A stretch of DNA of 12,195 bases from Fidelibacterota bacterium UBA1611 (GTDB lineage Bacteria; Fidelibacterota; Marinisomatia; Marinisomatales; UBA1611), in assembly GCA_002321855.1 (NCBI GenBank), contig DCMX01000110.1:4488-16682 (forward strand). The letters are read 5' to 3'. Below the pieces are notes generated by a model. The model made no database searches, had not been told where the DNA came from, and worked only from the letters and a program-made list of their open reading frames with translations. Below are positions 1 through 6,723 of this stretch, in pieces (the first letter of the stretch is position 1; every line of letters begins with the position of its first letter). The translations under genes and the position numbers were made by a program.

Positions 1-1361
1 CCATCCATTCCAACCGTTTCACTCGTATGATAGATGCCGAACAAGAACATCATTTCGTCCGTACTTAAAAATCCAAAACCGATCATTTCATCTGTATCAT
101 TATTATAGACGGCTTCCATTTCAATGCCTTCATCCATACTAAACTCAAGAGGAGGATCATACTGATGGATGGGAGGGTGTTCCCAATCCAACGCTAAATA
201 GATCAATTCCCGAACACTGGGGTCGTTCCGGTTACGACGGTAAACGCTGAAGCTTTCATTATGAAGATGCGCATGACTCATAAGCTGGATAATAGTAATA
301 GGCTCACCGAACTCATTATCGATCCACACTATCTTATTTACTGTGGTAACTTGCTGGGGTGGTAGTTCTAAATCAGTTTCGCCTAACTGCAATATTTCAG
401 CAACATGCTCCAACTCACTCAATGGTACCATATGCAGGTTCGCGTAAGCTTCTCCGTAAGTAGTGTCATTTGTATAATTTATGTAGTGCGAGTTCTGATC
501 TATACCATATTGCGAATCTAACCTAAGAGCCACCCCTGCAGGTAGATGATAGTTGTATACCTGATACTGGGATCCGGTCACAAAATGCTGATAAGCCATA
601 TGAGAAAAGGTCTCTGGATTATATTCACCATTCTCATCACGAATATCCCTATAAACACCGGCCGGTGGTAGACCAATGGGCGGGATCTGGTTGTAAGTGT
701 ATGCGATATAATGGTGGCTACCCTGTGCCATTAATATCTCAATGTTATTGATATAAAGTATACCCGTTGTATCCAATTCTGTGAAGCTCCATATCTCGCG
801 CTCGAACTGCGGCGGGATAGCAAAAGGACCCAGGTGCAACTGGATCCCATTCTCTGGTGGATCCAATGGTTCAAATTCCGGTAGGGTATATACTGTCGTA
901 TCCTCTAACAGTGCACTATCAGCCACAACACCTGCATCCGGTGCACCGGAAATGATCCATTCGCGAATATATTCTAATTGACCATTAGTGAGAAAGTCCA
1001 TACCCAACGGCATCAGGGCTCCATATTCCGGATGGTCCGAATAAAAATGTTCCTGATCCTGCGCATTGATCTTCTCCCATAGAAAACTACTGTAAAGACT
1101 TGGAATACCCTCATTACCCACTAAGGTCAGACCATCATCCGCAGCAGCTGTATTCGTTGGTACCTGATTGATCAATCCTTCGTAAGCAACATCCGGTGCC
1201 AGGTTCAACCCTGACTGTTCTGTGAAATAGGTGCCATGATCATGACACACAACACAGTTCGGCAAAAGGATCTCGCTCTGGATTATATCCCAGGTAGCAG
1301 ACTGGGATAGAACCAGTATAGGAAGAAGAACTGATATGTATCTTAATACGTGCTTATTCAT
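1..1361 (-). CDS. Exported cytochrome c / copper type II monooxygenase (PHM-like), C-terminus cut by window edge
   Basis: The frame is open from an ATG at 1361 to the left edge (453 codons, no stop). Residues 1-20 form a signal peptide ending near SQSA. A c-type haem motif CVVCH lies at 36-40. The candidate axial Met is 117, in an MPLGM stretch before an EWIISGAP helix, as in periplasmic cytochrome c domains. From about 170 the protein resembles peptidylglycine hydroxylating monooxygenase (PHM): HH at 216-217, His292 in NSHY, HAH at 363-365 and Met437 in STDEM. The spacings (75, 71 and 72 residues) track those of rat PHM His108, His172, His242/244 and Met314 (64, 70 and 70). Both copper sites therefore look intact. 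Family chemistry is O2-dependent C-H hydroxylation; the haem domain could supply electrons (inference). The residues that bind the peptide carboxylate in PHM appear to be replaced, so the substrate is unknown. A C-terminal sorting domain may lie outside the window. Confidence 0.87.
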   Translation of the reverse strand, partial: MNKHVLRYISVLLPILVLSQSATWDIIQSEILLPNCVVCHDHGTYFTEQSGLNLAPDVAYEGLINQVPTNTAAADDGLTLVGNEGIPSLYSSFLWEKINAQDQEHFYSDHPEYGALMPLGMDFLTNGQLEYIREWIISGAPDAGVVADSALLEDTTVYTLPEFEPLDPPENGIQLHLGPFAIPPQFEREIWSFTELDTTGILYINNIEILMAQGSHHYIAYTYNQIPPIGLPPAGVYRDIRDENGEYNPETFSHMAYQHFVTGSQYQVYNYHLPAGVALRLDSQYGIDQNSHYINYTNDTTYGEAYANLHMVPLSELEHVAEILQLGETDLELPPQQVTTVNKIVWIDNEFGEPITIIQLMSHAHLHNESFSVYRRNRNDPSVRELIYLALDWEHPPIHQYDPPLEFSMDEGIEMEAVYNNDTDEMIGFGFLSTDEMMFLFGIYHTSETVGMD

Positions 1362-1490
1362 TCCGATAAGATCGATATGAAAAATCTATTCATAATGATG
1401 GATTAAATGAACTGAAAATTTCGTTTTGATATTTCTAATGTTTCTTAACTTATTTATTGCACCAAACGAATTTTTTAAAGGGAAACAATC
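1362..1490. promoter_or_regulatory. Divergent intergenic region between the cytochrome-monooxygenase and PPK2 genes
   Basis: This 129-base AT-rich spacer must hold the promoters of two divergent genes. On the minus strand, a TTTCAG hexamer (1412-1417) is separated by 17 bases from TATGAA (1389-1394), about 30 bases before the ATG at 1361. On the plus strand, TTGATA (1426-1431) is followed after 18 bases by TTATTT (1450-1455). Both are only partial matches to sigma70 hexamers, and FCB bacteria often use other consensus sequences. An AAAGGGA ribosome site (1477-1483) lies 8 bases before the PPK2 ATG. No operator-like palindrome was seen. Confidence 0.35.
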
Positions 1491-2300
1491 ATGAGTAAAA
1501 AGAAGGACTTCAGTAATAAGGACAAAAAAGAATTCAATAAAACATATAACAAGATGATCGAAAACTTGCAGGTAGAATTGGTCCAAATGCAGGATTGGGT
1601 CATTGAAAAAGGAAAAAAGATTGCGATCATCTTCGAGGGTCGTGATGCTGCCGGAAAAGGTGGAACCATTAAACGGATAACTGAGAACCTGAACCCACGC
1701 AGCTGTAAGGTTGCAGCTCTGGCTAAACCATCTGACAGGGAAAAGACCCAGTGGTATTTTCAACGTTATGTGGCACACTTACCAGCGGCTGGGGAGATAG
1801 TACTGTTCGACCGTAGCTGGTATAACAGGTCTGGGGTTGAAAGAGTGATGGGTTTCTGTACTGAGAAGGAGTATGTAGAATTTCTACAGACATGTCCTGA
1901 ATTCGAGCGAATGCTAACACGTTCTGGTATCATTCTTTTAAAATATTGGTTCTCTGTGAGTGCGAAAGAACAAATGAAACGTTTTCGAGGGAGGATCAAT
2001 GACCCAACAAAGGTATGGAAATTGAGCCCAATGGACACTGAGTCCATAAACCGCTGGGATGATTATTCTAAAGCAAAGGATAATATGATGGAACACACAG
2101 ACACGGATTTTAGCCCATGGTATGTTGTAGAATCTGATGTAAAAAAGAAAGCGAGGGTCAATTGTATAAGCCATATATTAAGTAAGATACCGTACACTGA
2201 TATTGATCAGCCACAGGTCGATCTTCCCGAACGGATACCTGAAGATTCTTATCAGAGGCCAGACCGTTCTAATTTTAATTATGTTCCAGAAGAATTGTAG
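1491..2300 (+). CDS. ppk2: Polyphosphate kinase 2, class I (polyphosphate:NDP phosphotransferase)
   Basis: This cytoplasmic enzyme transfers phosphate between inorganic polyphosphate and nucleoside diphosphates, giving ATP or GTP. The 269-residue protein is one PPK2 domain. The Walker A loop is GRDAAGKGG at about 50-58 with Lys56. The Walker B strand is LFDRSWYNR with Asp107. The lid helices run from about 164 to 205 and include RFRGRINDP. The stretch KPSDREKTQWYFQRYVAHLP and the following GERVMGFCT-like region (SGVERVMGFCT, 114-124) are typical of class I single-domain enzymes. The length is normal for the class. The ATG at 1491 has an AAAGGGA ribosome site 8 bases upstream. It is the only plus-strand gene, divergent from the haem-copper protein and convergent with the aminotransferase, so it is probably transcribed alone. 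No ppk1 is present here. Preference for ADP or GDP cannot be read from the sequence. Confidence 0.95.
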   Translation: MSKKKDFSNKDKKEFNKTYNKMIENLQVELVQMQDWVIEKGKKIAIIFEGRDAAGKGGTIKRITENLNPRSCKVAALAKPSDREKTQWYFQRYVAHLPAAGEIVLFDRSWYNRSGVERVMGFCTEKEYVEFLQTCPEFERMLTRSGIILLKYWFSVSAKEQMKRFRGRINDPTKVWKLSPMDTESINRWDDYSKAKDNMMEHTDTDFSPWYVVESDVKKKARVNCISHILSKIPYTDIDQPQVDLPERIPEDSYQRPDRSNFNYVPEEL

Positions 2301-2322
2301 ATAATATCTGTTTCGATATTAT
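2301..2322. terminator. AT-rich hairpin at the convergent gene junction, possible weak bidirectional terminator
   Basis: ATAATATC (2301-2308), a six-base loop TGTTTC and GATATTAT (2315-2322) form a perfect 8-bp stem. It begins just after the PPK2 stop codon and overlaps the aminotransferase stop (TAA, 2321-2319). Its position between two convergent genes only 18 bases apart fits a shared terminator. The stem has a single G-C pair and no clear U tract follows on either strand, so it would be weak as an intrinsic terminator and may be chance in AT-rich DNA. Confidence 0.3.
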
Positions 2323-3428
2323 ATCGATCTTATAGATTCTAAAATGCGATCCAAACCAGCCTTTAGGTAATCATTGGGTGGCCCATATCCAAACCTAAGA
2401 AAGCCTTCCAGACCAAACCATTTTCCGGCAGTTAGTAGCACACTATAATTGTCACGTATGTAATAGGTCAGGTCCTGAGAAAGCATGTCCAGATTGATGT
2501 GAACAAATGCAATAGCACCTGCCTGTGGAGGGGACAGGCTTAATTTACCATCGCAATTTTCCATCCAATCTACCAGAGTATGCAGATTATGGTTCAGATG
2601 CGACTTAGTGCCATCTAAGATCTTCTTCCTTCTTTCTGGAGCTAAAACTCTCGATGCGACCCAGTCACTATGGTATGCGATACATATTGTAGTATAATCA
2701 TGGAAGGCCCAGGCAGTTTTAACATAATCTTCCGGTCCAACGGTCCAGCCTAATCGAAGACCAGGCAGGCGATATGCTTTTGAAAGACCAGCGTTAACGA
2801 TCGTTTTTTCATATAGCCCCCAAAATGATGGTGATTCTACACCATTCAATTCTGCACCCCGATATACTTCATCGGAAAGTATCCAACAATCAGCTTCCTC
2901 TGCTATTTCGACCACACCATCCATAACATCTGTTGTCATAACTGCACCGGTAGGATTGTCCGGATTACAGAGCGCGATCATTTTTGTTTTGCCATTGATC
3001 ATTGATCTCAGCTCATCCAGGTCCCACTGCCAGCTTAGTGATTCACGCAGAGGTAGTTCCTTGACCGTGATCCCAAAATTGCGTGCTATACCCCTGATCT
3101 GAAGGTAATTGGGGACCATATAAATGAGTTCATCGCCAGGTTCCAGCAAGGTCATGATCGCTAAAAAATTCGCTTCCGCTGAACCTGAAGTGGCCAGAAC
3201 ATTATCCACAATTGCGCCACTATAGAGTCCTGTGATCTGTTTCCTTAATTCTGGTGTGCCGGTCGTATGACCATAAAAGAGTTCTGTATGAAGGAGTTCT
3301 TCCTGCTCATCCTGTGTTAGGAGATCTTTTAGGGATAAAGGATGTACTCCACTTTCGGATAGATTATAATCCACTTTATTTTCAAAAAGTGACTGGTTCC
3401 TTTCTAATTCGAATTCTTCAAATTTCAT
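2319..3428 (-). CDS. Fold-type I PLP aminotransferase (class I/II)
   Basis: The 369-residue protein has the complete class I/II aminotransferase core. It has the NPDNPTG motif at 155-161, Asp186 in SDEVY for the pyridine nitrogen, the Schiff-base lysine Lys217 in GLSKAYRLPGLRLGW, Arg225 for phosphate and Arg345 in FLRFGYG for the substrate carboxylate. The N-terminal stretch YNLSESGVHPLSLKDLL resembles a branch that also includes odd PLP enzymes such as VioD and MppP, so the reaction need not be plain transamination. I chose ATG 3428 over the in-frame ATG at 3455 because AAGGAG sits 6 bases before it and because 3455 would overlap the previous gene by 26 bases. It is the last gene of the PLP cluster, one base after the reductase stop. 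Within that cluster it probably converts the amino-acid product to a 2-oxo acid (inference). Confidence 0.88.
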   Translation of the reverse strand: MKFEEFELERNQSLFENKVDYNLSESGVHPLSLKDLLTQDEQEELLHTELFYGHTTGTPELRKQITGLYSGAIVDNVLATSGSAEANFLAIMTLLEPGDELIYMVPNYLQIRGIARNFGITVKELPLRESLSWQWDLDELRSMINGKTKMIALCNPDNPTGAVMTTDVMDGVVEIAEEADCWILSDEVYRGAELNGVESPSFWGLYEKTIVNAGLSKAYRLPGLRLGWTVGPEDYVKTAWAFHDYTTICIAYHSDWVASRVLAPERRKKILDGTKSHLNHNLHTLVDWMENCDGKLSLSPPQAGAIAFVHINLDMLSQDLTYYIRDNYSVLLTAGKWFGLEGFLRFGYGPPNDYLKAGLDRILESIRSI

Positions 3429-3429
3429 T

Positions 3430-4386
3430 CTAAGCTCCTTTATTACATGCTTCAAAAACAGCTTTAGCGATCTGAATATCTTGGACCGCTACTCCGGTCA
3501 GGTCCGCTATTGTGATCTGGTCATCTGAGGTTCTCCCTAATGCTTTTTCATCCAAAATATCCCCTAATTCTATAATATCTTTTTCATTGATGACACCCTC
3601 CGATAGACCATGTACTATTTCTCCCCTTTCCCTGCACTGAAGAATACTGTCGGCCACGATCAGATCTGCTTTTTTCAAGATACCTGTTTCTAACTCCTGT
3701 TTGCCTGGTGAGTCCGAACCCATGGCAGTGATATGAGTACCTTTTCTTACATCATCATCTCTCAGTAAGGGTGTTTTCGTGGGTGTTGCCGTAATGATCA
3801 GATCACAGGATGCTGCCACATAACCGGGATCAGCGCAAGTTTCTACCTGCCAGCCTTCTTTTCTCATCTCATCCTGGTATTTAAACATTTTTTGTTCATT
3901 TCTACCCCAAACCTTAACCTGGCGACACTTGGTCACTGTTGATAGGTACGATACCTGCATCCTGGCCTGTACTCCTGTTCCAAGCACACCAATCGATTTC
4001 ACCTGTCCGGGTGCCAAGACTTCAGCACAGATCGCACCAGCTACTGCTGTTCGTACATTGGTCAGATAACATTCATCCACAAGTACACCTTTCTCCCGAC
4101 CAGTGCGCTGGTCAAAGAGCAGCATCATTCCGCCCTGACTCGAAGCTGACCCCAGTTCAGCATTCTCATAAAACCCGGAAGCGATCTTGATCACAAAATA
4201 ATCATCCCCTTTTATGTATCCGTATTTGATATGAACATCACCCGGTGGATCATCAAATATTAATTCTCCCACTGGCGGTACCACTGTACGACCAGAGGAA
4301 TAAGCCTTGAAACCATCTTTGATCAATGGAAACAGGTCAAGATCTGGTAATACCTGTTCTATCTGTTCTAATCCGAAGACGTGCAT
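3430..4386 (-). CDS. Ornithine cyclodeaminase / mu-crystallin family imine reductase (BhcD/EutC-like)
   Basis: The 318-residue NAD(P)-dependent protein has normal family length. The substrate-side N-terminal half carries IKYGYIKG at about 53-60, Lys67 in IKIASGFYEN and Arg112 in LTNVRTAVAGA. The Rossmann fold starts at SIGVLGTGVQARMQ (131-144), and Asp225 in GSDSPGKQEL matches the family's catalytic Asp region. Family members include ornithine cyclodeaminase, ketimine reductases, EutC of hydroxyectoine degradation and BhcD iminosuccinate reductase. Because it follows a BhcB/EutB-type dehydratase, reduction of the imine made by that enzyme is more likely than ornithine deamination (inference). 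The ATG at 4386 overlaps the dehydratase end by 19 bases and has AGGAG just upstream within that gene, so the two are probably translated together. The substrate is not determined. Confidence 0.88.
   Translation of the reverse strand: MHVFGLEQIEQVLPDLDLFPLIKDGFKAYSSGRTVVPPVGELIFDDPPGDVHIKYGYIKGDDYFVIKIASGFYENAELGSASSQGGMMLLFDQRTGREKGVLVDECYLTNVRTAVAGAICAEVLAPGQVKSIGVLGTGVQARMQVSYLSTVTKCRQVKVWGRNEQKMFKYQDEMRKEGWQVETCADPGYVAASCDLIITATPTKTPLLRDDDVRKGTHITAMGSDSPGKQELETGILKKADLIVADSILQCRERGEIVHGLSEGVINEKDIIELGDILDEKALGRTSDDQITIADLTGVAVQDIQIAKAVFEACNKGA
3435..3440 (-). promoter_or_regulatory. Shine-Dalgarno site that sets the aminotransferase start
   Basis: On the minus strand this reads AAGGAG, 6 bases before the ATG at 3428. 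It lies inside the last codons of the upstream reductase gene, which suggests coupled translation. It argues against the longer start at 3455, which has no comparable site. Confidence 0.75.
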
Positions 4387-5354
4387 AATATCTCCTGTAA
4401 TGTTTTAATACTAATATTCCCTCCGCAGACCACAAGACCAACTCGTTGTCCCTTTAGCTCGCTTTTTTTTATCATTAAGGCCGCCATGGCAGTTCCAGCA
4501 GCTCCCTCTACCAGCTGGTGATGTTTCTCCATAAGAAGAGTAACACCATCACGGATCTCTTCCTCTGTGACCAGTACGCTTTCATCGATCACACTCTGGC
4601 AAATAGGAAAGGTCAGAGAATCGGGCTCTACACCACCAGCCGTACCATCTGAAAGGGTTGGAAGGGATTCAAGATCAAGAACCTCTCCCGAAGCAAGAGA
4701 TTTGATCATCACAGGTGAATTCTCTGGTGAACAACCAATCACATGGAGATCCGACCATACGGATTTCAGGTAACTTGAGATTCCACCGATCAGTCCGCCG
4801 CCGCCAACGGCCACGATCAATACATCCAATCCATCACACTGTGCTTCCATCTCGACACCCACAGTTCCCTGTCCTGCTATTACATCTGGATCATTATAAG
4901 GGGAAAGATATACCATGGCTCTTTCTTTTGCCACTGCTCGTGCTTCAGCTTCGGAATCCACACAGTCCAAACCATGGAGACGAATATCTGCCAGATAATT
5001 GCGCATATTTTCCAGCTTTGCATCCGATGTATCTTCCGGGACATAGACCAAGCCCGGTATATTCAACTTTTGGCACCCATAGGCCACAGCCGCACCATGG
5101 TTGCCTGTGGATGCCGCAACAACGCCCTGCTCCCGCTCAATACTGTTAAGGGAAAGCAATTTGTTCATGGCCCCTCGCACCTTAAAGGATCCAGTGTATT
5201 GCTGGTTCTCCAGCTTCAACCACACTTTAGCTTCAGTTAATTCAGAAAGCGACCTTGAATATTCAAACGGAGTGCAGCGAACATGGCCTCTGATACGTTC
5301 TGCGGCAGATAATACATTTGTAGGCAGATCCTTTAGTTCAGGATATGTTCCCAA
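4368..5354 (-). CDS. Fold-type II PLP dehydratase, threonine/serine/hydroxyaspartate dehydratase-like (BhcB/EutB-like)
   Basis: The 328-residue cytoplasmic PLP enzyme dehydrates a 3-hydroxy amino acid. The PLP lysine is Lys58 in TGSFKVRGA. The asparagine loop is STGNHG (82-87), the phosphate loop is VGGGGLIGG (183-191), and the pyridine-contacting end is CGGN (310-313). There is no C-terminal ACT domain, so it is not the isoleucine-regulated biosynthetic IlvA and looks catabolic. Candidate substrates are threonine, serine, beta-hydroxyaspartate (BhcB) or a hydroxyectoine product (EutB); the following reductase favours the last two. No ATG fits: the frame is closed at 5361-5363 by the stop of the previous gene, leaving TTG at 5354 (used here) or CTG at 5357. 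AGGA lies about 10 bases before the TTG. The 6-base gap to the small gene upstream and the 19-base overlap downstream mark one operon. Confidence 0.9.
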   Translation of the reverse strand: MGTYPELKDLPTNVLSAAERIRGHVRCTPFEYSRSLSELTEAKVWLKLENQQYTGSFKVRGAMNKLLSLNSIEREQGVVAASTGNHGAAVAYGCQKLNIPGLVYVPEDTSDAKLENMRNYLADIRLHGLDCVDSEAEARAVAKERAMVYLSPYNDPDVIAGQGTVGVEMEAQCDGLDVLIVAVGGGGLIGGISSYLKSVWSDLHVIGCSPENSPVMIKSLASGEVLDLESLPTLSDGTAGGVEPDSLTFPICQSVIDESVLVTEEEIRDGVTLLMEKHHQLVEGAAGTAMAALMIKKSELKGQRVGLVVCGGNISIKTLQEILCTSSD

Positions 5355-5360
5355 CAGAAA

Positions 5361-5609
5361 CTAATCCTCGTACAGTTTGTAAGTGTGCACCCGATAATAA
5401 GAATTAACAATATCATACTCTGTGACAAAGTCCCTACCTCGCATGTAGAATTTCCCGGTCCGAGAATCAAAGACCTTCATATCAACGGTGGAACCACCAA
5501 TAAACTGATAGCGACCTTCATATTGATCGCTTTCGGTTGCACCTAAGAACATTACTGCGCTCAAGATTAATAATGCGCCCGTGACCAAACCGATGGCATA
5601 GTGTTTCAT
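5361..5609 (-). CDS. Small membrane-anchored protein, paralogue B
   Basis: This is an unrecognised 82-residue protein. Residues 1-24 form one hydrophobic segment (MKHYAIGLVTGALLILSAVM at its start), either an uncleaved anchor or a signal peptide. The rest is a small polar domain with GRYQ at 32-35 and FDSRTG at 47-52. The same pattern, with GQYQ at exactly 32-35 and FDTRTG at 59-64, occurs in the gene immediately upstream. The first 25 residues share 12 identities with it, so the two are tandem paralogues. GGGAG lies 6 bases before the ATG. The stop is 6 bases from the dehydratase TTG, so it is likely co-transcribed with the PLP genes. The polar domain probably faces the periplasm. No function is known. 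Confidence 0.78.
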   Translation of the reverse strand: MKHYAIGLVTGALLILSAVMFLGATESDQYEGRYQFIGGSTVDMKVFDSRTGKFYMRGRDFVTEYDIVNSYYRVHTYKLYED

Positions 5610-5635
5610 ATTTTACTCCCTTGTTATTGATAAAG

Positions 5636-5917
5636 TTATTTATAATCAAATGCAGAAGATTTTTTTTCCTTATACTTTGAAGCGATGTAGTTCACGTGGG
5701 ACTCTCTTCTTTTTTGTTTTACTTCTCCTGTTCGTGTATCAAAAACTGTAACAAGAACCTCATAGCTTTTATTCCCTACATAATCTTCTTGTGCAAGCAG
5801 AACTGTGTCAACCTGGTATTGACCAGGGCTGAGTGCATTGTTAGTCGAGCCCAAGGAAAGGACCATGGTCAGTACTACTATTAAGCCAGTAGTGAACCCA
5901 ATTACATATTCTTTCAT
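5636..5917 (-). CDS. Small membrane-anchored protein, paralogue A
   Basis: This is an unrecognised 93-residue protein: one N-terminal hydrophobic segment (about 4-23), then a polar domain with GQYQ (32-35) and FDTRTGEV (59-66) and a lysine-rich C-terminus. The D-x-R-T-G turn after a predicted strand is shared with the next gene. I start it at ATG 5917 rather than the in-frame ATG at 5929. The 5929 ATG is embedded in the GGAGG ribosome site that serves 5917 with 5-base spacing, and starting at 5917 aligns it with its paralogue from residue 1. It lies 26 bases before paralogue B and heads the apparent operon leading into the PLP enzymes. Confidence 0.75.
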   Translation of the reverse strand: MKEYVIGFTTGLIVVLTMVLSLGSTNNALSPGQYQVDTVLLAQEDYVGNKSYEVLVTVFDTRTGEVKQKRRESHVNYIASKYKEKKSSAFDYK

Positions 5918-5922
5918 ATTTA

Positions 5923-5927
5923 CCTCC
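5923..5927 (-). promoter_or_regulatory. Shine-Dalgarno site deciding the start of paralogue A
   Basis: The minus strand reads GGAGG, 5 bases before ATG 5917. It overlaps the alternative ATG at 5929, so the longer reading would place the start codon inside its own ribosome site. Confidence 0.7.
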
Positions 5928-5975
5928 ATTATTTACGCTTATTTAAACAAAACTAAAAGATCTATGGGAAATTGG

Positions 5976-5990
5976 TGATAAAAGTTATCA
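5976..5990. repeat. Short perfect inverted repeat at the end of the DUF998-like gene
   Basis: TGATAA (5976-5981) and TTATCA (5985-5990) form a 6-bp stem with a 3-base loop that includes the stop codon of the membrane protein gene. No U tract follows. It sits upstream of the small-paralogue operon, so it could be a processing site or an operator half, or simply chance. Confidence 0.3.
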
Positions 5991-6719
5991 AGTCTTCAAG
6001 GCAAAAATACTTAGGCTTACAGGACCAGTACTTAATTGCCACCTATTATAAACCACCATCATCGGCACAGCAAATACCAGAGCGATACTGGAAGCTTTCT
6101 GAGATAGAACATGAATCTTATGCGAATCGGTGAAATGGTCGGCCAATCCAATATCTGACAAAAGGATATGGGCGGCAACTATCATACCAATGATAATAAA
6201 CGCTGTCGCAAATACTTGGCTTTTCTTAGGTATAAAGATAAATGCTGCAGCATAAAAGATTATCGTGATACAATAACAACGATACAACCAATTTGCAAAA
6301 AACACATGGGGCGAAAAATATAGATCTACAGGAGTAAAGCCAACGCCAGCAAAACAAATACTGCCGAATACTCCAAATAAGCTCCCGATCCGTGCCACGG
6401 TCAAGGTTTTTTTATTTTCACTATATAAGATTGGCAGATAAAGAAAATAAAGTACGAAGATTGGGCAAAGGATAATCAAGGAACCATTGAAGCAATAAAA
6501 CGGAAGATTGTTTTCCAGACCGTTAAGGGTTTTTGCCCTACCTAGATCACTAAGGTAATTATTTGAGAATGAATATCCAGATGCGGCAGGGTTCAGTTTA
6601 TTCCCGCCATCATAGGCTAAAGCACTCAAAAAGACCAGAATTATAAAAAGTAGAATACCTATCAGTGGTAATATAAAGAACAGTGTTCTATCCTTGTTTC
6701 TAAACACTGTTTTTATCAA
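5988..6719 (-). CDS. Six-helix integral membrane protein, DUF998-like
   Basis: About six hydrophobic segments can be seen at roughly 12-36, 77-97, 109-127, 141-163, 168-188 and 206-224. The loop after the first helix carries NNYLSDLGR (53-61), a motif of the type seen in DUF998 and related membrane families. Later there are GVGFTPVD (125-132) and a polar loop DSHKIHVLSQK (198-208). No catalytic function is known for such proteins. The start is uncertain: no ATG exists in the frame, which is open back to a stop at 6753-6755. TTG at 6719, 4 bases after the LamG gene stop, is used here; GTG at 6707 is the alternative. The tight junction implies co-transcription with the LamG lipoprotein gene. 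DUF998 membership is by motif impression only. Confidence 0.7.
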   Translation of the reverse strand: MIKTVFRNKDRTLFFILPLIGILLFIILVFLSALAYDGGNKLNPAASGYSFSNNYLSDLGRAKTLNGLENNLPFYCFNGSLIILCPIFVLYFLYLPILYSENKKTLTVARIGSLFGVFGSICFAGVGFTPVDLYFSPHVFFANWLYRCYCITIIFYAAAFIFIPKKSQVFATAFIIIGMIVAAHILLSDIGLADHFTDSHKIHVLSQKASSIALVFAVPMMVVYNRWQLSTGPVSLSIFALKT

Positions 6720-6723
6720 TACC

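Noticed and set aside
1386..1778. Minus-strand frame of 130 codons opposite the PPK2 start
   Set aside because: It lies mostly antisense to the well-supported PPK2 coding region, gives a low-complexity product and resembles no protein family.
4715..5149. Plus-strand frame of 144 codons inside the dehydratase gene
   Set aside because: It is a shadow of the dehydratase frame: the product is rich in His, Pro and Arg with no domain, while the minus strand has an intact PLP enzyme.
2319..5354. Reading the PLP cluster as ectoine degradation proper
   Set aside because: No ectoine hydrolase, deacetylase or ectoine transporter gene is visible beside it; only the dehydratase and reductase resemble EutB/EutC.
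3430..5354. Reading the pair as SbnA/SbnB-type diaminopropionate synthesis for a siderophore
   Set aside because: The fold-type II enzyme has the TGSFKVRGA and CGGN motifs of dehydratases rather than a cysteine-synthase-like SbnA, and no siderophore genes are nearby.
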